From JACCTI01 sp051005695 (lineage in GTDB: Bacteria; Verrucomicrobiota; Verrucomicrobiia; Chthoniobacterales; UBA10450): a stretch of 64,000 bases of DNA. The notes below the pieces were generated by a model. It saw nothing but the letters and a program-made list of their open reading frames with translations. It did not search any database and was not told the DNA's origin. Made by a program: the position numbers and the translations under genes. This document shows, piece after piece, positions 8,765-18,000 of the stretch (its first letter is position 1; each line of letters opens with the position of its first letter). The DNA is taken from the NCBI GenBank assembly GCA_051005695.1, contig JBPCJC010000062.1, forward strand, positions 7,856 through 71,855. The letters run 5' to 3'.

Positions 8765-9376
8765 ATGTTCAGAACTCTATTCATCGGCCTCGCGCTTCTC
8801 GGCCTCGCTCTGCCCTTATCTGCGGAGGACAAACCTGCCGCCAATTCGAGAACGGCCATCTTTGCCGGCGGCTGTTTTTGGTGCATGCAACCGCCGTTCG
8901 ATCATGCCAAAGGCGTGACTAAAACCGTCGTCGGTTACACCGGCGGGAAGGCCTCTGACGCGAACTACAGCGAGGTTTCGAATCATCGCACGCAGCACCG
9001 CGAATCCATCGCCGTGACCTACGATCCATCGCAAATTTCCTACAATCAGTTGCTCGATATTTTCTGGCGGAACATCAATCCAACGCAGGCCGACGGACAG
9101 TTTCACGACATCGGCCTGAGCTACCAGGCGGCGATTTACTACGGCAACGACGAGGAGAAAAAAATCGCCGAAGCCTCGAAAGAGGCGCTTGGTAAATCCG
9201 GAAAGTTTAGCAAACCGATCGTGACCGAAATTCTGCCGGCAATGCCGTTTTACCCGGCGGAAGATTATCACCAGAAATATTACCTGAAGAGCGCGACGGA
9301 GTTTGAGGCTTATCACGTCGGCTCGGGGCGCGTCGCCTACTTGGAAAAAATCTGGGGCAAAGAAGCCCAGCCCTAG
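8765..9376 (+). CDS. msrA: Peptide methionine-S-sulfoxide reductase MsrA, exported
   Basis: A 203-residue protein with a Sec signal peptide (about 1-20, ending PLSA) followed by the MsrA domain. GGCFWC (35-40) holds the catalytic Cys37. VVGYTGG, FHDIGLSYQAAIYY and AEDYHQKYY are family hallmarks. The usual GTGHAE-type substrate loop reads NHRTQHRE here, a form seen in the branch of MsrA proteins with FHD in place of FWD-type motifs; specificity may differ. Export implies repair of oxidised methionines in periplasmic proteins. No msrB is adjacent. It is head to head with trmB. Confidence 0.92.
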   Translation: MFRTLFIGLALLGLALPLSAEDKPAANSRTAIFAGGCFWCMQPPFDHAKGVTKTVVGYTGGKASDANYSEVSNHRTQHRESIAVTYDPSQISYNQLLDIFWRNINPTQADGQFHDIGLSYQAAIYYGNDEEKKIAEASKEALGKSGKFSKPIVTEILPAMPFYPAEDYHQKYYLKSATEFEAYHVGSGRVAYLEKIWGKEAQP

Positions 9377-9552
9377 CGGGGCGCGGCTGCGCGAATCAAT
9401 TCCCACGCGTGCCGCAAATGGTCTTCGGTGGTGAGGATGTTCCCGAGGCCGAAACGCATGACCGCGCGGCCGCGCAGTTCGATCCAATCGGCAACTTGGT
9501 GGAGTTGTTCGCGAAATTGCGTCGCCGGAACATCGCTCAGTCCACCGGCGCG
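9373..9552 (-). pseudogene. Remnant of a PLP-dependent amino-acid decarboxylase C-terminus
   Basis: Reading the minus strand from about 9552 gives an open stretch of about 60 codons ending in a stop at 9375-9373: GLSDVPATQFREQL..., then RGRAVMRFGLGNILTTEDHL and HAWELIRAAAPR. The R-F-GLGN-LTT-E-H-AWELI pattern recalls the extreme C-terminus of group II PLP-dependent decarboxylases (aromatic amino acid/glutamate type). No start codon or catalytic domain is present; upstream it runs into the 3' end of the tamA-like gene in another frame. Most likely the tail of a deleted gene. The family call is from memory of the C-terminal pattern and is tentative. Confidence 0.45.
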
Positions 9553-9562
9553 AATGGGCGGG

Positions 9563-11713
9563 CTAGAACGCGAAACCGAAACTGAAATGAAACGCGCCGA
9601 AGTCTTCGTAATCCCGCGGACTCGGATTCACGCCGTAATCGATCCGCAACGGACCGATCGGAAGTTTGTAGCGCAAGCCGATCCCGACCGCATAACGCAG
9701 ATCGCTGAAGCCGGCGTCATCCGCGTTCGTGAGCAGGTTGCCGGCGTCGACGAAGACCGCGCCCTGCAATTCTCCGAAGACCGGGAAGGTATACTCCACG
9801 TTGTAAACGCTGAAGAATTCTCCGCCGATCGGGTTGCCATTGACGTGCGGGCCGAGATTGCGCTCCCCGAAACTTCGCACGGTATTGTTGCCGCCATTGA
9901 AGAAGCGCTCGTCGATCGGAATGCTCGTTCCGTTGAGTCCTTCGATCACCCCCGCGCGCGCGCCGAAGGCGAGCTGCGATTGCTCGAACCAATGCCGAAA
10001 ACCACTGACCTCGTCGTCCGCGCTCGGATTCAGATGGATGATTTTTTTCTCCGGCGAAAAAGGGATGTAATAGCTCACCCGCGCGGTCGCGCGGACAAAG
10101 TCGAGCTGGCTCCCGAGCGATTGGGTGGCGTAATCGAAGGTGTTGTCGATCACGATCCCGCGCGGTGAAACCAGCGGACTTTTCCGCGGATCATACGCCT
10201 GGGTGAAGCCGATCGAATTCACTTGATAGGAAGTGCGCCCGAGAAATTCCGTCGGGATGGTCGCGCTCGTGATCTCGACATGCCGCGCTAAAAAGACTGC
10301 GCCGAATTCATATTGTTTCGTCAGGTGCCGGCTGAGATCGACACGGCCGCCGAGTTCAAACTTCGAGTAGCCGTCGAAGTCGAAAGTGAGCGCGGAGAGA
10401 TGGAGCTTGAGATGATTCTCGGTGTCGAAAAGCCACGGGTCTTCGTAGAGAATTTCGCCCTTGTAACCGCGCCCGGAATATTCCGCAGAAGTCGTTAGGG
10501 GCCGGCCGGTGCCGAAAAGATCGCGTTCGCGAAACGACGCCCCCACGATCACGCCGGCGTAGGTTCCGTACCCAAATGAGAAACCGAATTCCTTGCTCTT
10601 GGCTTCCTCGGCGGTAATCTGCAATTGCAGTTTGTCGCCTTCGATCGGCTTGGGCGTGATCTGGAGAATGTTGAACAAACCCGTCCGCATCATCTCGCGG
10701 AATTTGTCGTCGAGGGTCGTGGGATTGTATTTTTTTCCGCTGAGCGCGCGGAAGCGTTTCGATAAAAAACTGGGATGCAATCGCCGCAAGCCGGTCACGT
10801 TCGTCCCATCGAAATAATAAACCGGGCCCGGCGAAATCGTCACCTGCACCGGCACCCGCCCGCCGCGCGCAGCCGCGGGCGCGCCGGCCGCATTTACCTT
10901 CACGCTGTAGTAGCCGCGGGCCTTGAAATAACTCTGCAAACGCCGCGGGATATCGGCCAGCCGGCGATCGGTGTAAGGCTCGCTCAGGATATCCGCGAGC
11001 TCGTTACTCAACTGCTCCGGCGAGTAAACCGTGCGCCCGCTGTAACTCAGGCCGCCGAAATAATAACGCGCGCCTTCTACGATCGCGATCGTCAGATCGA
11101 CAAAGGTTTCATCGACCGGCTGCACGTTCGGCGATTGCACGATCACGTTCAGGAAGCCTTCCGAAATGTAAAGCCGCCTAACGAGATCAACGCCTTCGTC
11201 GATGTCGGATAGCACATAGGGCAGCCTCGTTTCCGCTTTCGAATAACGTTCCCGCGTCGGGCCGACGACGAACTCAAAAAGCTTGTCCGACGCGAGAGTG
11301 CCGTTACCGACGAAATTGATTTTGCGAATCGTGGTCCGCGGACCTTCGACGACTTCAAGTCGAAGGCGATTGTTACCGACGATGTGGTAGCTGACGGCCA
11401 CTTTCGAGAAGCCGTGCTTGCGATAATAGAGCTCGAGGAAGAAAGCCGCGTCGTCGGCGCGCGCGGCGGTCAGCCCGAGTTCCTGGATGGAGCTGATCTG
11501 CTCTTTCAAGACCGAGAGCAGTTCCTTCTCCTTAAACGAAGTCGCGCCGGCGAACTCGACGTTGGCGGTCTGGGCGATTTTTTCCTGCTGTCGATTTTCC
11601 TGTTTCTTCTCTTCGGTGCGCGCTTTCGTTTGCGGCAACTCGACCGCGCCTTGCCCGAAGACAGGCCCGCCCAACAGAACGCTGCAAAGAAGAACAAGGG
11701 CGAGCGATTTCAT
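9563..11713 (-). CDS. tamA: Omp85-family outer-membrane assembly protein, TamA-like
   Basis: A 716-residue outer-membrane protein. The signal peptide is about 1-20 and a charged Glu/Gln/Lys linker follows. Several POTRA-like units occupy about 50-370 (for example VEFAGATSFKEKELL and INFVGNGTLASDKLFEF). The C-terminal 16-strand barrel holds FNGGNNTVRSFGERNLGP, the counterpart of the Omp85 loop-6 VRGF motif, and ends with GFAF, the terminal Phe expected for beta-barrel recognition. It follows a tamB-like gene with only 2 bp between stop and ATG, so it is best read as the TamA partner. A BamA-type role cannot be excluded by sequence alone. Stop-to-start spacing implies translational coupling. 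Confidence 0.88.
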   Translation of the reverse strand: MKSLALVLLCSVLLGGPVFGQGAVELPQTKARTEEKKQENRQQEKIAQTANVEFAGATSFKEKELLSVLKEQISSIQELGLTAARADDAAFFLELYYRKHGFSKVAVSYHIVGNNRLRLEVVEGPRTTIRKINFVGNGTLASDKLFEFVVGPTRERYSKAETRLPYVLSDIDEGVDLVRRLYISEGFLNVIVQSPNVQPVDETFVDLTIAIVEGARYYFGGLSYSGRTVYSPEQLSNELADILSEPYTDRRLADIPRRLQSYFKARGYYSVKVNAAGAPAAARGGRVPVQVTISPGPVYYFDGTNVTGLRRLHPSFLSKRFRALSGKKYNPTTLDDKFREMMRTGLFNILQITPKPIEGDKLQLQITAEEAKSKEFGFSFGYGTYAGVIVGASFRERDLFGTGRPLTTSAEYSGRGYKGEILYEDPWLFDTENHLKLHLSALTFDFDGYSKFELGGRVDLSRHLTKQYEFGAVFLARHVEITSATIPTEFLGRTSYQVNSIGFTQAYDPRKSPLVSPRGIVIDNTFDYATQSLGSQLDFVRATARVSYYIPFSPEKKIIHLNPSADDEVSGFRHWFEQSQLAFGARAGVIEGLNGTSIPIDERFFNGGNNTVRSFGERNLGPHVNGNPIGGEFFSVYNVEYTFPVFGELQGAVFVDAGNLLTNADDAGFSDLRYAVGIGLRYKLPIGPLRIDYGVNPSPRDYEDFGAFHFSFGFAF

Positions 11714-11715
11714 GC

Positions 11716-14700
11716 CTAACGAAACCTGATCAGATACTTGATCGTCCCGCGAAAATCTCCCTGCACCCCGATGTCGCCCACGAGCTGGATCTTCTCGTTC
11801 ACCCGATAACGCGCCGTCGCCGTCTGCTGGCCGGTGCGCGGGTCGACATTGCCGACATCGACCTGCAAGCGATCGAAGACTGAGTTCGGCGAGCTCGACT
11901 GGCCCTTCTTGAAAATCTTGTGATAGAGCTGCTGGCCTAACAACATCAAGGCGCGACCGGCAAGCACATTCCCGCCGCTGAGCAGTTCTTCGCGCGTCGT
12001 CCCCGTGGCCAGCAAAGTGATGATCTCTTCCTGCGGCAAGGGCGGCTCGCTGGTGAAAACGGCTTCCGGCGTATTCGCAGTTCCGTAAACGTAAACGTGC
12101 ACGGTGTAATCCTTGATCAGCGATGTGCCCTGCAAATCGAGGCCGGGATTAAAGGGATCGTCGGGATTGAAATAGAGAAATCCCTGGGAGATTTCCAATC
12201 GACTGAAGGGCAGCGTCGCTTCCACATTTTGCAAGCGAACCGAACCATCGAGCTTCGGCGCGAGACCGGTGCCGGTCAGTTTCATGTCCACGATGGCGCC
12301 GCCGTTGGCGAGATTGCCGCGGATCAAAAATGGATCCTTCGTCTTGATCGCAACGTCGAATTTCCAATCGCGCAGCGGCGGATTCGGAAAGGTCAGATCA
12401 GGCGAAGCCGAGGGCGGTTCCGGTGCGGGCGCGGGGCGTCCAGGAAGACCGATCGGGATTAGGTCGAGATTCTTCAGGAACTGACTGTTCGTTAGGGCAA
12501 CCGTCCCGCTGACCGCCGCACCCGCCAGCGGGCCACTCACGCTGAGGTCGGCATCGGCGCGCGCAGTCAGGGTGTCATTGCGCGCGAGCAGGACGGCGCT
12601 GGCTTTGACATGCAAATCAAAATTAGGCTCGGTTAACTTTGGCAAAGTGATCCGGCCGGAAAGAGTGAAGGGCCCGCCCGCCAGCTCGCCGGCGAATTGC
12701 GGGAAGCTCAAGGTTTGTCCGTCGAAATTCAGGCGCGCATTGAAATTAGAAATGGCCGGCAGTGTGGGATTGGTAAAGCGCGCGACGTTGATGTGAATGT
12801 CGCCCGAGCCGCTCACGACCGGTTTCGCGATCGTCCCGTGGACGTCGACGTTGAGCGCCATGTTGCCGTCCGCCCGCTCGAGCGCCGGCACAAATTCGCG
12901 GATGAAATTCATTTCACTGCGCGGCATGCGCACTTGCGCGGTCACCGGGGTTTGTTCGTCGAATTTTTTCGCTCCGAGGATTTTCCCGAGATTGAGCGGG
13001 AGGCTGGCGTCGATCGTGACCGGAGAGATGCGGGCTTGCTCGAGTTTGCCGTTTACCACCAGTTGATTGTTTGCCAAACGCGCACCGATGACGAAGGCCG
13101 CTGGTTTGAATCCGGCGAATTTCTCACTGCGCAATCCGGAGAGCGAGAGATCGAAATTCGCCTGCAGATTCGAGAGCGGGCCCTTGGCGTCCAACTTCAC
13201 CGTGGCCAAGCCCGCCACCGGAATGTTCGCGCCAAAATCTTTCACCAACTTCGCGAGGTCGAGATTCTCCGATTGCACCGAAATCAGGACCTGACCATCC
13301 GGCGGAAAGAGCGGCTTGTCGGTGCCGAGATTTTCCCAGAGAAACGGAATCGCGATATAGCCGCCGGCGTACTTTGCCTGGCCCTGATCGACCTCGACCT
13401 TCGAGACTTCGAGCTTCTGATCATGCGTTTGCATGACCGCCTGGAACATCATTTTGTCCGAGGAGAAAAAGATGATCGGGACGTTGAGTGCCTGCGGGGA
13501 ATAGTTGGCGTCGATGTTCGCTTCCAGCTTTTGCAGATCACCGTAACGACCATTCGTTAGCTTCAATTTCAGGTCGCCGGTCTCCTGGAACTTTGAGGCC
13601 AGGCCGCTGCCTTCCCAATTGATCGCGAGCGCGCCGCCGAGTTTGGTTTCCTTGCCCGCGGCTTTCAGGATCGGCTCAAAGGTCGACAAGTCCGCGACGT
13701 TCACCGCCAGTCGCCCGCGATATTGAAACGGCGCCTTCGCTTCGATCTGCCCGTTGCCCGCGAGATAATCTTTCTGGTTCAAACGCGCGGTCAGGTCGTT
13801 CAGGTAAACCACGTTGCCCGCGGTCGTGCCTTGCGCGCTCAATTCTTGCACGAGCAAATTGCGCGCGCGCAAGTCGGTCGCATAAACGTTGAAGTAACCG
13901 TCGCCGAGCTGCTGCTGGTAGTTTGTCCGGCCAGACATTTGGAGGTGACCGGAAATTTTATCCGGCGAATCCGTCGCCCAAAAATCGCCGACATTGGGCG
14001 CGTTCAAGGAAAACTCCACCGTCGCCGGTTGCTGTGCAGCCTGGTCGAAATCGGCCGGCAACTGATAGCGTCCGCTGAGCACGAGCCGGTTGGCCGCGCG
14101 ACTAACGAGTAGTTGCTCGATGGTCAATTCCGCGCCCGCGCTTTGCAGTTCACCATGCACAGAATCGAGCGCGTAATCTTTCGCACGCACGTCGCCCAGG
14201 TCGAAACCGACCTTGGAATTGAGGCCTTCGTAGTAAGGCCGTGTCTCGTTAGGCGGCGGCATCACTTTCGTGGCATTCAATTTCACGACGAACTTCTGCG
14301 CCGTGCCCTGGCCGAAATCGATCGGCCCGCCGGCGAGCGCGATGTCCGCGCGGACGGTGTCGTTCTCGACCTTGATCTGGCCGTTCACTTCCGCGCTGCC
14401 GGTGATCGGTTGCGGCAAAGCGGCGGTGATCGCGGCCAGATCGGGCAGATTACCGCGCAGCTGGATGGTCGTCGGCTTGTGACCGAAACCAGAAAAACTT
14501 GCCGGCAATTCGGCTGAACCCTGCAGCGAAATTTTGTTCGCTCCGCGACTCAGCTCGACGTTTTTGATCTGCGCTTTTCCGTCCGCCGCTTGCGCGTCGA
14601 TCGTCGCGTGATCAAAGGTCGCGCCACCGGCGACCAGATTATTGATCTCGCCCGTGACCGAACCGGTCCACGTCTGCGGGCTGTCGGGAATCCCGCTGCC

Positions 14701-15600
14701 CTTGATTTGCAACTGGCGGACATCGCCTTTGGTTCCCGGGTTCGCTTCGCCGAAGTAACGGGCGACCGCATCGATCGAAGTGTCGTTCACCGAAAAATTC
14801 ACGTCCGTGTGCAAGGCCGATTTCTTTTCACCGAGCGCGAGTGAGCCGCTCATTTTTCCGCCGGCGACCACGCCGTCGAAACTCAGGTCAAGCTGGTTCG
14901 TGCCAATTTTCGAGGCGTCGATGTTGACCACCTGTAGCTTGGTTTGATCATCGAGGACCAGGCTCCGCAGAAACAAATTCCGGTTTTCGTAACTGGTTTG
15001 CGCAGTCACGTCCGCCCAGCTCTTGCCACTGGGAATTTGCAGTTTGGTGATTCGCAATTCCCCCGCGCGATCGGGTTGCAGATCGAGATAAAGATGGTCG
15101 ACGATCAAGTCGTTAGGCTGCGAGACCATCCGCAGATTAATGTCGAAGAGCGTCAGGCGATTCGGAAAAAAACCCGGCAGGCTAAACTTTTGATCCTTCT
15201 TCGGCACGATCACCGGCGGCGATTTGGCCGGATCGAGCAGGACAGTGGCGTTACGCAGCTCGACGTTTTGCAGCAGCTGCGACATCCCACCGGTGAAAAA
15301 TCCCCAGAGGCTGTAATCCACGCGCAGGAAATCCGCGTCGAGCGATTGCACGGTCGACGGGCCAGTCGCGACCGCGTGCACATTGCGCAAAACGATTCCG
15401 CCGAGAACCGACCCTTCGACCCGGAGATCGAGCTTCAGATTTTGTCCGGCGGCAACACTGATCGCGACCCGCCGCACGACCGTTTGCAAAACCGGCCGAT
15501 GAAAAACGATGAGCCCGAGCAAAACGATGCCGAGGACGGCACCGACGCGTTTAAGCCAGGTGCGCCAAACCGGAACAGAGGGTGTCCTGTCTTCATCCAC
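11716..15600 (-). CDS. tamB: Translocation and assembly module protein TamB (DUF490)
   Basis: A 1294-residue protein with an N-terminal membrane anchor (about 16-36, VGAVLGIVLLGLIVFH) followed by a very long, repetitive beta-rich periplasmic region and a C-terminal DUF490/TamB domain (about 1000-1294; LPQEEIITLLATGTTREELL and the terminal DFRGTIKYLIRFR). TamB-like proteins bridge the inner and outer membranes and are linked to insertion of some outer-membrane proteins and to phospholipid transport. Proteobacterial TamB is of similar length (about 1250). It is the first gene of the tamB-tamA pair. A GTG start is used. Its TAG stop lies inside a variant of the iterated motif that touches the tamA ATG. 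Confidence 0.92.
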   Translation of the reverse strand: MDEDRTPSVPVWRTWLKRVGAVLGIVLLGLIVFHRPVLQTVVRRVAISVAAGQNLKLDLRVEGSVLGGIVLRNVHAVATGPSTVQSLDADFLRVDYSLWGFFTGGMSQLLQNVELRNATVLLDPAKSPPVIVPKKDQKFSLPGFFPNRLTLFDINLRMVSQPNDLIVDHLYLDLQPDRAGELRITKLQIPSGKSWADVTAQTSYENRNLFLRSLVLDDQTKLQVVNIDASKIGTNQLDLSFDGVVAGGKMSGSLALGEKKSALHTDVNFSVNDTSIDAVARYFGEANPGTKGDVRQLQIKGSGIPDSPQTWTGSVTGEINNLVAGGATFDHATIDAQAADGKAQIKNVELSRGANKISLQGSAELPASFSGFGHKPTTIQLRGNLPDLAAITAALPQPITGSAEVNGQIKVENDTVRADIALAGGPIDFGQGTAQKFVVKLNATKVMPPPNETRPYYEGLNSKVGFDLGDVRAKDYALDSVHGELQSAGAELTIEQLLVSRAANRLVLSGRYQLPADFDQAAQQPATVEFSLNAPNVGDFWATDSPDKISGHLQMSGRTNYQQQLGDGYFNVYATDLRARNLLVQELSAQGTTAGNVVYLNDLTARLNQKDYLAGNGQIEAKAPFQYRGRLAVNVADLSTFEPILKAAGKETKLGGALAINWEGSGLASKFQETGDLKLKLTNGRYGDLQKLEANIDANYSPQALNVPIIFFSSDKMMFQAVMQTHDQKLEVSKVEVDQGQAKYAGGYIAIPFLWENLGTDKPLFPPDGQVLISVQSENLDLAKLVKDFGANIPVAGLATVKLDAKGPLSNLQANFDLSLSGLRSEKFAGFKPAAFVIGARLANNQLVVNGKLEQARISPVTIDASLPLNLGKILGAKKFDEQTPVTAQVRMPRSEMNFIREFVPALERADGNMALNVDVHGTIAKPVVSGSGDIHINVARFTNPTLPAISNFNARLNFDGQTLSFPQFAGELAGGPFTLSGRITLPKLTEPNFDLHVKASAVLLARNDTLTARADADLSVSGPLAGAAVSGTVALTNSQFLKNLDLIPIGLPGRPAPAPEPPSASPDLTFPNPPLRDWKFDVAIKTKDPFLIRGNLANGGAIVDMKLTGTGLAPKLDGSVRLQNVEATLPFSRLEISQGFLYFNPDDPFNPGLDLQGTSLIKDYTVHVYVYGTANTPEAVFTSEPPLPQEEIITLLATGTTREELLSGGNVLAGRALMLLGQQLYHKIFKKGQSSSPNSVFDRLQVDVGNVDPRTGQQTATARYRVNEKIQLVGDIGVQGDFRGTIKYLIRFR

Positions 15601-15732
15601 GGGTGCGGGTAACTTCTACTTTCTACGAGTGTAAAGAGCAATCGGATGAGACCAAACCGGGAGTTGTGGAAAATGCCGGGATACTTGGCAATTGCGCGGC
15701 TCAGCGTCACGGCACACTCTATTTTCGCCCTC

Positions 15733-16401
15733 ATGAATCCCGACAAGCTTTTCGATTATCTGGACGGCAAACTTTCGCCCGCGGAGACCGAGGAGCTGGA
15801 GAAACAATTGCCTAACGACTCGCAATTACTCCGGCAATTAGCGATCGCGCGCGAGGTTCATCGGAAGCTTCCGGGAACGCGCGAAGTCGTGATGCCGAGC
15901 GACGATCCAGCGGATGCGGAACGCGCCGGCCGGCTGGGGCGGCGAATCGCCACCGCGGCGATCGCGTTGGTCGCGCTCAATGTTTTCATCGGAATAGTCT
16001 TCATCGCCGGGAAAAATCGCAAGGAGACACACGCGCCGGCGCAGGAAGCTGCCATTCGCCAACAACTCGCGGCCTCGTTAGGCGCGGTTGGCCAGAGGGC
16101 CCTCCCGGCGCCCTCCTTTGTGGAAGATGAGATCCGGTTGGAGGCGCCACGCGCGGGATGGGAAGCGGTCGGGGCCCGCGTTTTACAAGCGGCGGAAAAG
16201 TGCGGCGGCTCGGCCGCGAAAGGATTGCCCGATGAAGCTGCGCTCAGTGTGGTCGCGGAAATTCCGAGCAATCGGGTGGCGGAATTTCGTCAACTCCTGA
16301 AGCCCGGATCTTCTCCCAGTCCGGAAACGAACGCGTCGCCGGCGGCTTCGCCTAACGAGCGCACGGTCGTGCAAGTGCACATCGCTGAGCCCGGGCGATG
16401 A
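15733..16401 (+). CDS. Anti-sigma-factor-like membrane protein
   Basis: A 222-residue protein. The N-terminal 60 residues (MNPDKLFDYLDGKLSP, EELEKQL) have the short helical look of anti-sigma / zinc-finger-like regulators. One membrane helix (about 75-97) follows, then a periplasmic region with a possible DUF4349-like or heavy-metal-sensor-like fold (QQLAASLGAVGQ, EIPSNRVAEFRQLL). No Cys/His zinc site is visible in the N-terminus. No sigma factor gene is next to it, so the function is inferred only from layout. The start is the ATG giving MNPDKL; longer versions add a low-quality leader. It overlaps the next gene by 4 bp (ATGA). Confidence 0.6.
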   Translation: MNPDKLFDYLDGKLSPAETEELEKQLPNDSQLLRQLAIAREVHRKLPGTREVVMPSDDPADAERAGRLGRRIATAAIALVALNVFIGIVFIAGKNRKETHAPAQEAAIRQQLAASLGAVGQRALPAPSFVEDEIRLEAPRAGWEAVGARVLQAAEKCGGSAAKGLPDEAALSVVAEIPSNRVAEFRQLLKPGSSPSPETNASPAASPNERTVVQVHIAEPGR

Positions 16402-17129
16402 TCGCGGTCACGTTCGCGCTGCCCGCTGAAAGTTCTGATTTCATCCGCATCCTGCAGGATCGTTCACGCGAAACACTAGCCAGCCTGCAGATCATCCGCG
16501 GGCAGCTGGGCGAGACCGAGGTCTGCGTTTTTCACACCGGCGTGGGAACGAAAATGGCGCGCGCCCGCAGCAAAAGTTTTCTCGCGCGGGCGCCGCGGCC
16601 GGAGCTTCTGATCTGCGCGGGATTTGCCGGCGCGCTCGAGGAACGATTACAAATTGCGGATCTTTTCCTGGCGGATAATTTTTCTGACGAATCCGCCCTA
16701 ACGAGTGCTCGCCAGATCATTCCCGCCGAGGTCGGGAAGCTGACGACTGCCGAAGAAATTCTCGATTCACCGGCAGCGCGGAGCAGGCTGGCGAGCGCGA
16801 CCGGTGCGCGCGCCATCGACATGGAAACGGAGGTCGTGGTGGAAGAATGCCGTGGGGTCGGAGTGCGGACGCTTTCCCTGCGCGCGATCACGGATACGCC
16901 TGCGTTCCCCTTCCCGCTCCCGCCGTCTATTTTGTTCGATCTCGCCGCGCAAAAAACAAAGCCGTTGCGCTTGCTTGCGTACCTCGCGGTTCATCCATGG
17001 GCCATCGGGAGGCTGATCGCTTTTGCGGGTCGCGTGACGCGCGCACGCCGGGCACTGACCAATGCGCTCGAACTACTCGTTAGGCGCGCGGGCGATCCGC
17101 CGGTTCCACGTGAACCAGGACATCGCTGA
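16398..17129 (+). CDS. Nucleoside phosphorylase/hydrolase-like protein (HpnG/Pfs-like)
   Basis: A 243-residue member of the PNP/UDP phosphorylase superfamily. It has TGVGTKMAR (phosphate/glycine loop), LLICAGFAGAL, and AIDMETEVVVEECRG, the Met-Glu ribose-binding motif typical of MTA/SAH nucleosidases and the hopanoid-associated phosphorylase HpnG. The late ITDTPAFPFPLPP region and a hydrophobic C-terminal tail resemble HpnG-type proteins, but no hopanoid genes are adjacent. Substrate unknown. It is coupled to the upstream anti-sigma-like gene and overlaps the CDF transporter gene convergently by 50 bp. Confidence 0.7.
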   Translation: MIAVTFALPAESSDFIRILQDRSRETLASLQIIRGQLGETEVCVFHTGVGTKMARARSKSFLARAPRPELLICAGFAGALEERLQIADLFLADNFSDESALTSARQIIPAEVGKLTTAEEILDSPAARSRLASATGARAIDMETEVVVEECRGVGVRTLSLRAITDTPAFPFPLPPSILFDLAAQKTKPLRLLAYLAVHPWAIGRLIAFAGRVTRARRALTNALELLVRRAGDPPVPREPGHR

Positions 17130-17997
17130 TGCGCGGATCGGTCGCGCGAATCCGTGCCTTCACTTCGTGCGCAATTTGATGTCCGCTGCGCACAGTAATT
17201 TCGCCGTCGACCCGCAGATGGAGGTCCACGTAGAAGCTCAAGCCCATTTTTCGGACGAGACATTTTTCCACCTCGACCACGCCGGCCACGGCCGCCGCCG
17301 CCTGGCGAATCGGACCGCAAACGTCGCCGGGCGGCGCGGTGTCCATGATTTCGTAGAGCGCGGGCCAGAGAAGGCGCGAGCCGTTAGTCGCGATGAGAGC
17401 GCAGGCGAAAAGCGCGGCCCAGGCATCTGCGCTTTGCCAGGCGGGACCACCGATCAGGGCGATCGAAATTCCGATAAAGGCGGCGATGGAAGTGAGCGCG
17501 TCGAAGCGATGGTGCCAGGCGTCAGTTTGCACCGCCGTGCTCTCGACGTCGCGACCGACGCGCATGACCGAGCGGAAAAGTAATTCCTTCACCACGACCA
17601 CGCCGACGAGGACGAGGAGCGTGAACGGTTTTGGGGAATGATGCGGCCGAAAAATTTCGCGCACACTTTGCACGGCCAAGCCAACCGCGGAAGCAATGAC
17701 CCCAGTGGCGACAATCGCGGAGGCGATCGGCTCCGCTTTTCCGTGGCCGTAAGGATGGGTTTCATCCGGCGGACGAGCGGCAAATTTTAAGCCACCCCAA
17801 ATGATGACCGAGCCCGCGATGTCGAGCGTGGACTCGATGCCATCAGCGATCAGGACGTAGGAGTTTCCGAAAAAACCAGCGGCCACTTTCGCGAACGAAA
17901 GGACGACGTTGCTGAACATCCCGATGAGGGCGAGGCGCGCGCCGGTTTGTAAATTGCTGGCGGGAACGTTCGCTGTAGGCTGGGCGGCGGGAGACAT
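17080..17997 (-). CDS. Cation diffusion facilitator family efflux transporter
   Basis: A 305-residue CDF protein that exports divalent metal ions (Zn, Fe, Mn, Co or Cd) by proton antiport. There are six predicted membrane helices in the first 210 residues. The metal-site pair is visible: DGIESTLD in helix 2 (DxxxD-like) and DAWHHRFD in helix 5 (HxxxD). HPYGHGKAEP is the usual inter-helix signature. A cytoplasmic ferredoxin-like domain follows (YVDLHLRVDGEITVRSGHQIAHEV). The start is placed at MSPAAQP; the upstream extension overlaps the divergent reductase gene. Metal specificity cannot be read with certainty. Confidence 0.9.
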   Translation of the reverse strand: MSPAAQPTANVPASNLQTGARLALIGMFSNVVLSFAKVAAGFFGNSYVLIADGIESTLDIAGSVIIWGGLKFAARPPDETHPYGHGKAEPIASAIVATGVIASAVGLAVQSVREIFRPHHSPKPFTLLVLVGVVVVKELLFRSVMRVGRDVESTAVQTDAWHHRFDALTSIAAFIGISIALIGGPAWQSADAWAALFACALIATNGSRLLWPALYEIMDTAPPGDVCGPIRQAAAAVAGVVEVEKCLVRKMGLSFYVDLHLRVDGEITVRSGHQIAHEVKARIRATDPRISDVLVHVEPADRPRA

Positions 17998-18000
17998 CAG

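Noticed and set aside
9428..10168. A 246-codon plus-strand frame opposite the tamA-like gene
   Set aside because: Antisense artefact of the Omp85 gene; no ribosome site or domain.
12697..14517. Long open frames on the plus strand opposite tamB
   Set aside because: They are complementary-strand artefacts of a GC-rich coding region. They are arginine-rich, lack domains, and the minus strand holds a complete tamB.
17097..17120. CACGTG palindrome in the nucleosidase/CDF overlap as an operator
   Set aside because: It lies inside two overlapping genes' 3' ends, where an operator is unlikely; a six-base palindrome is expected by chance.
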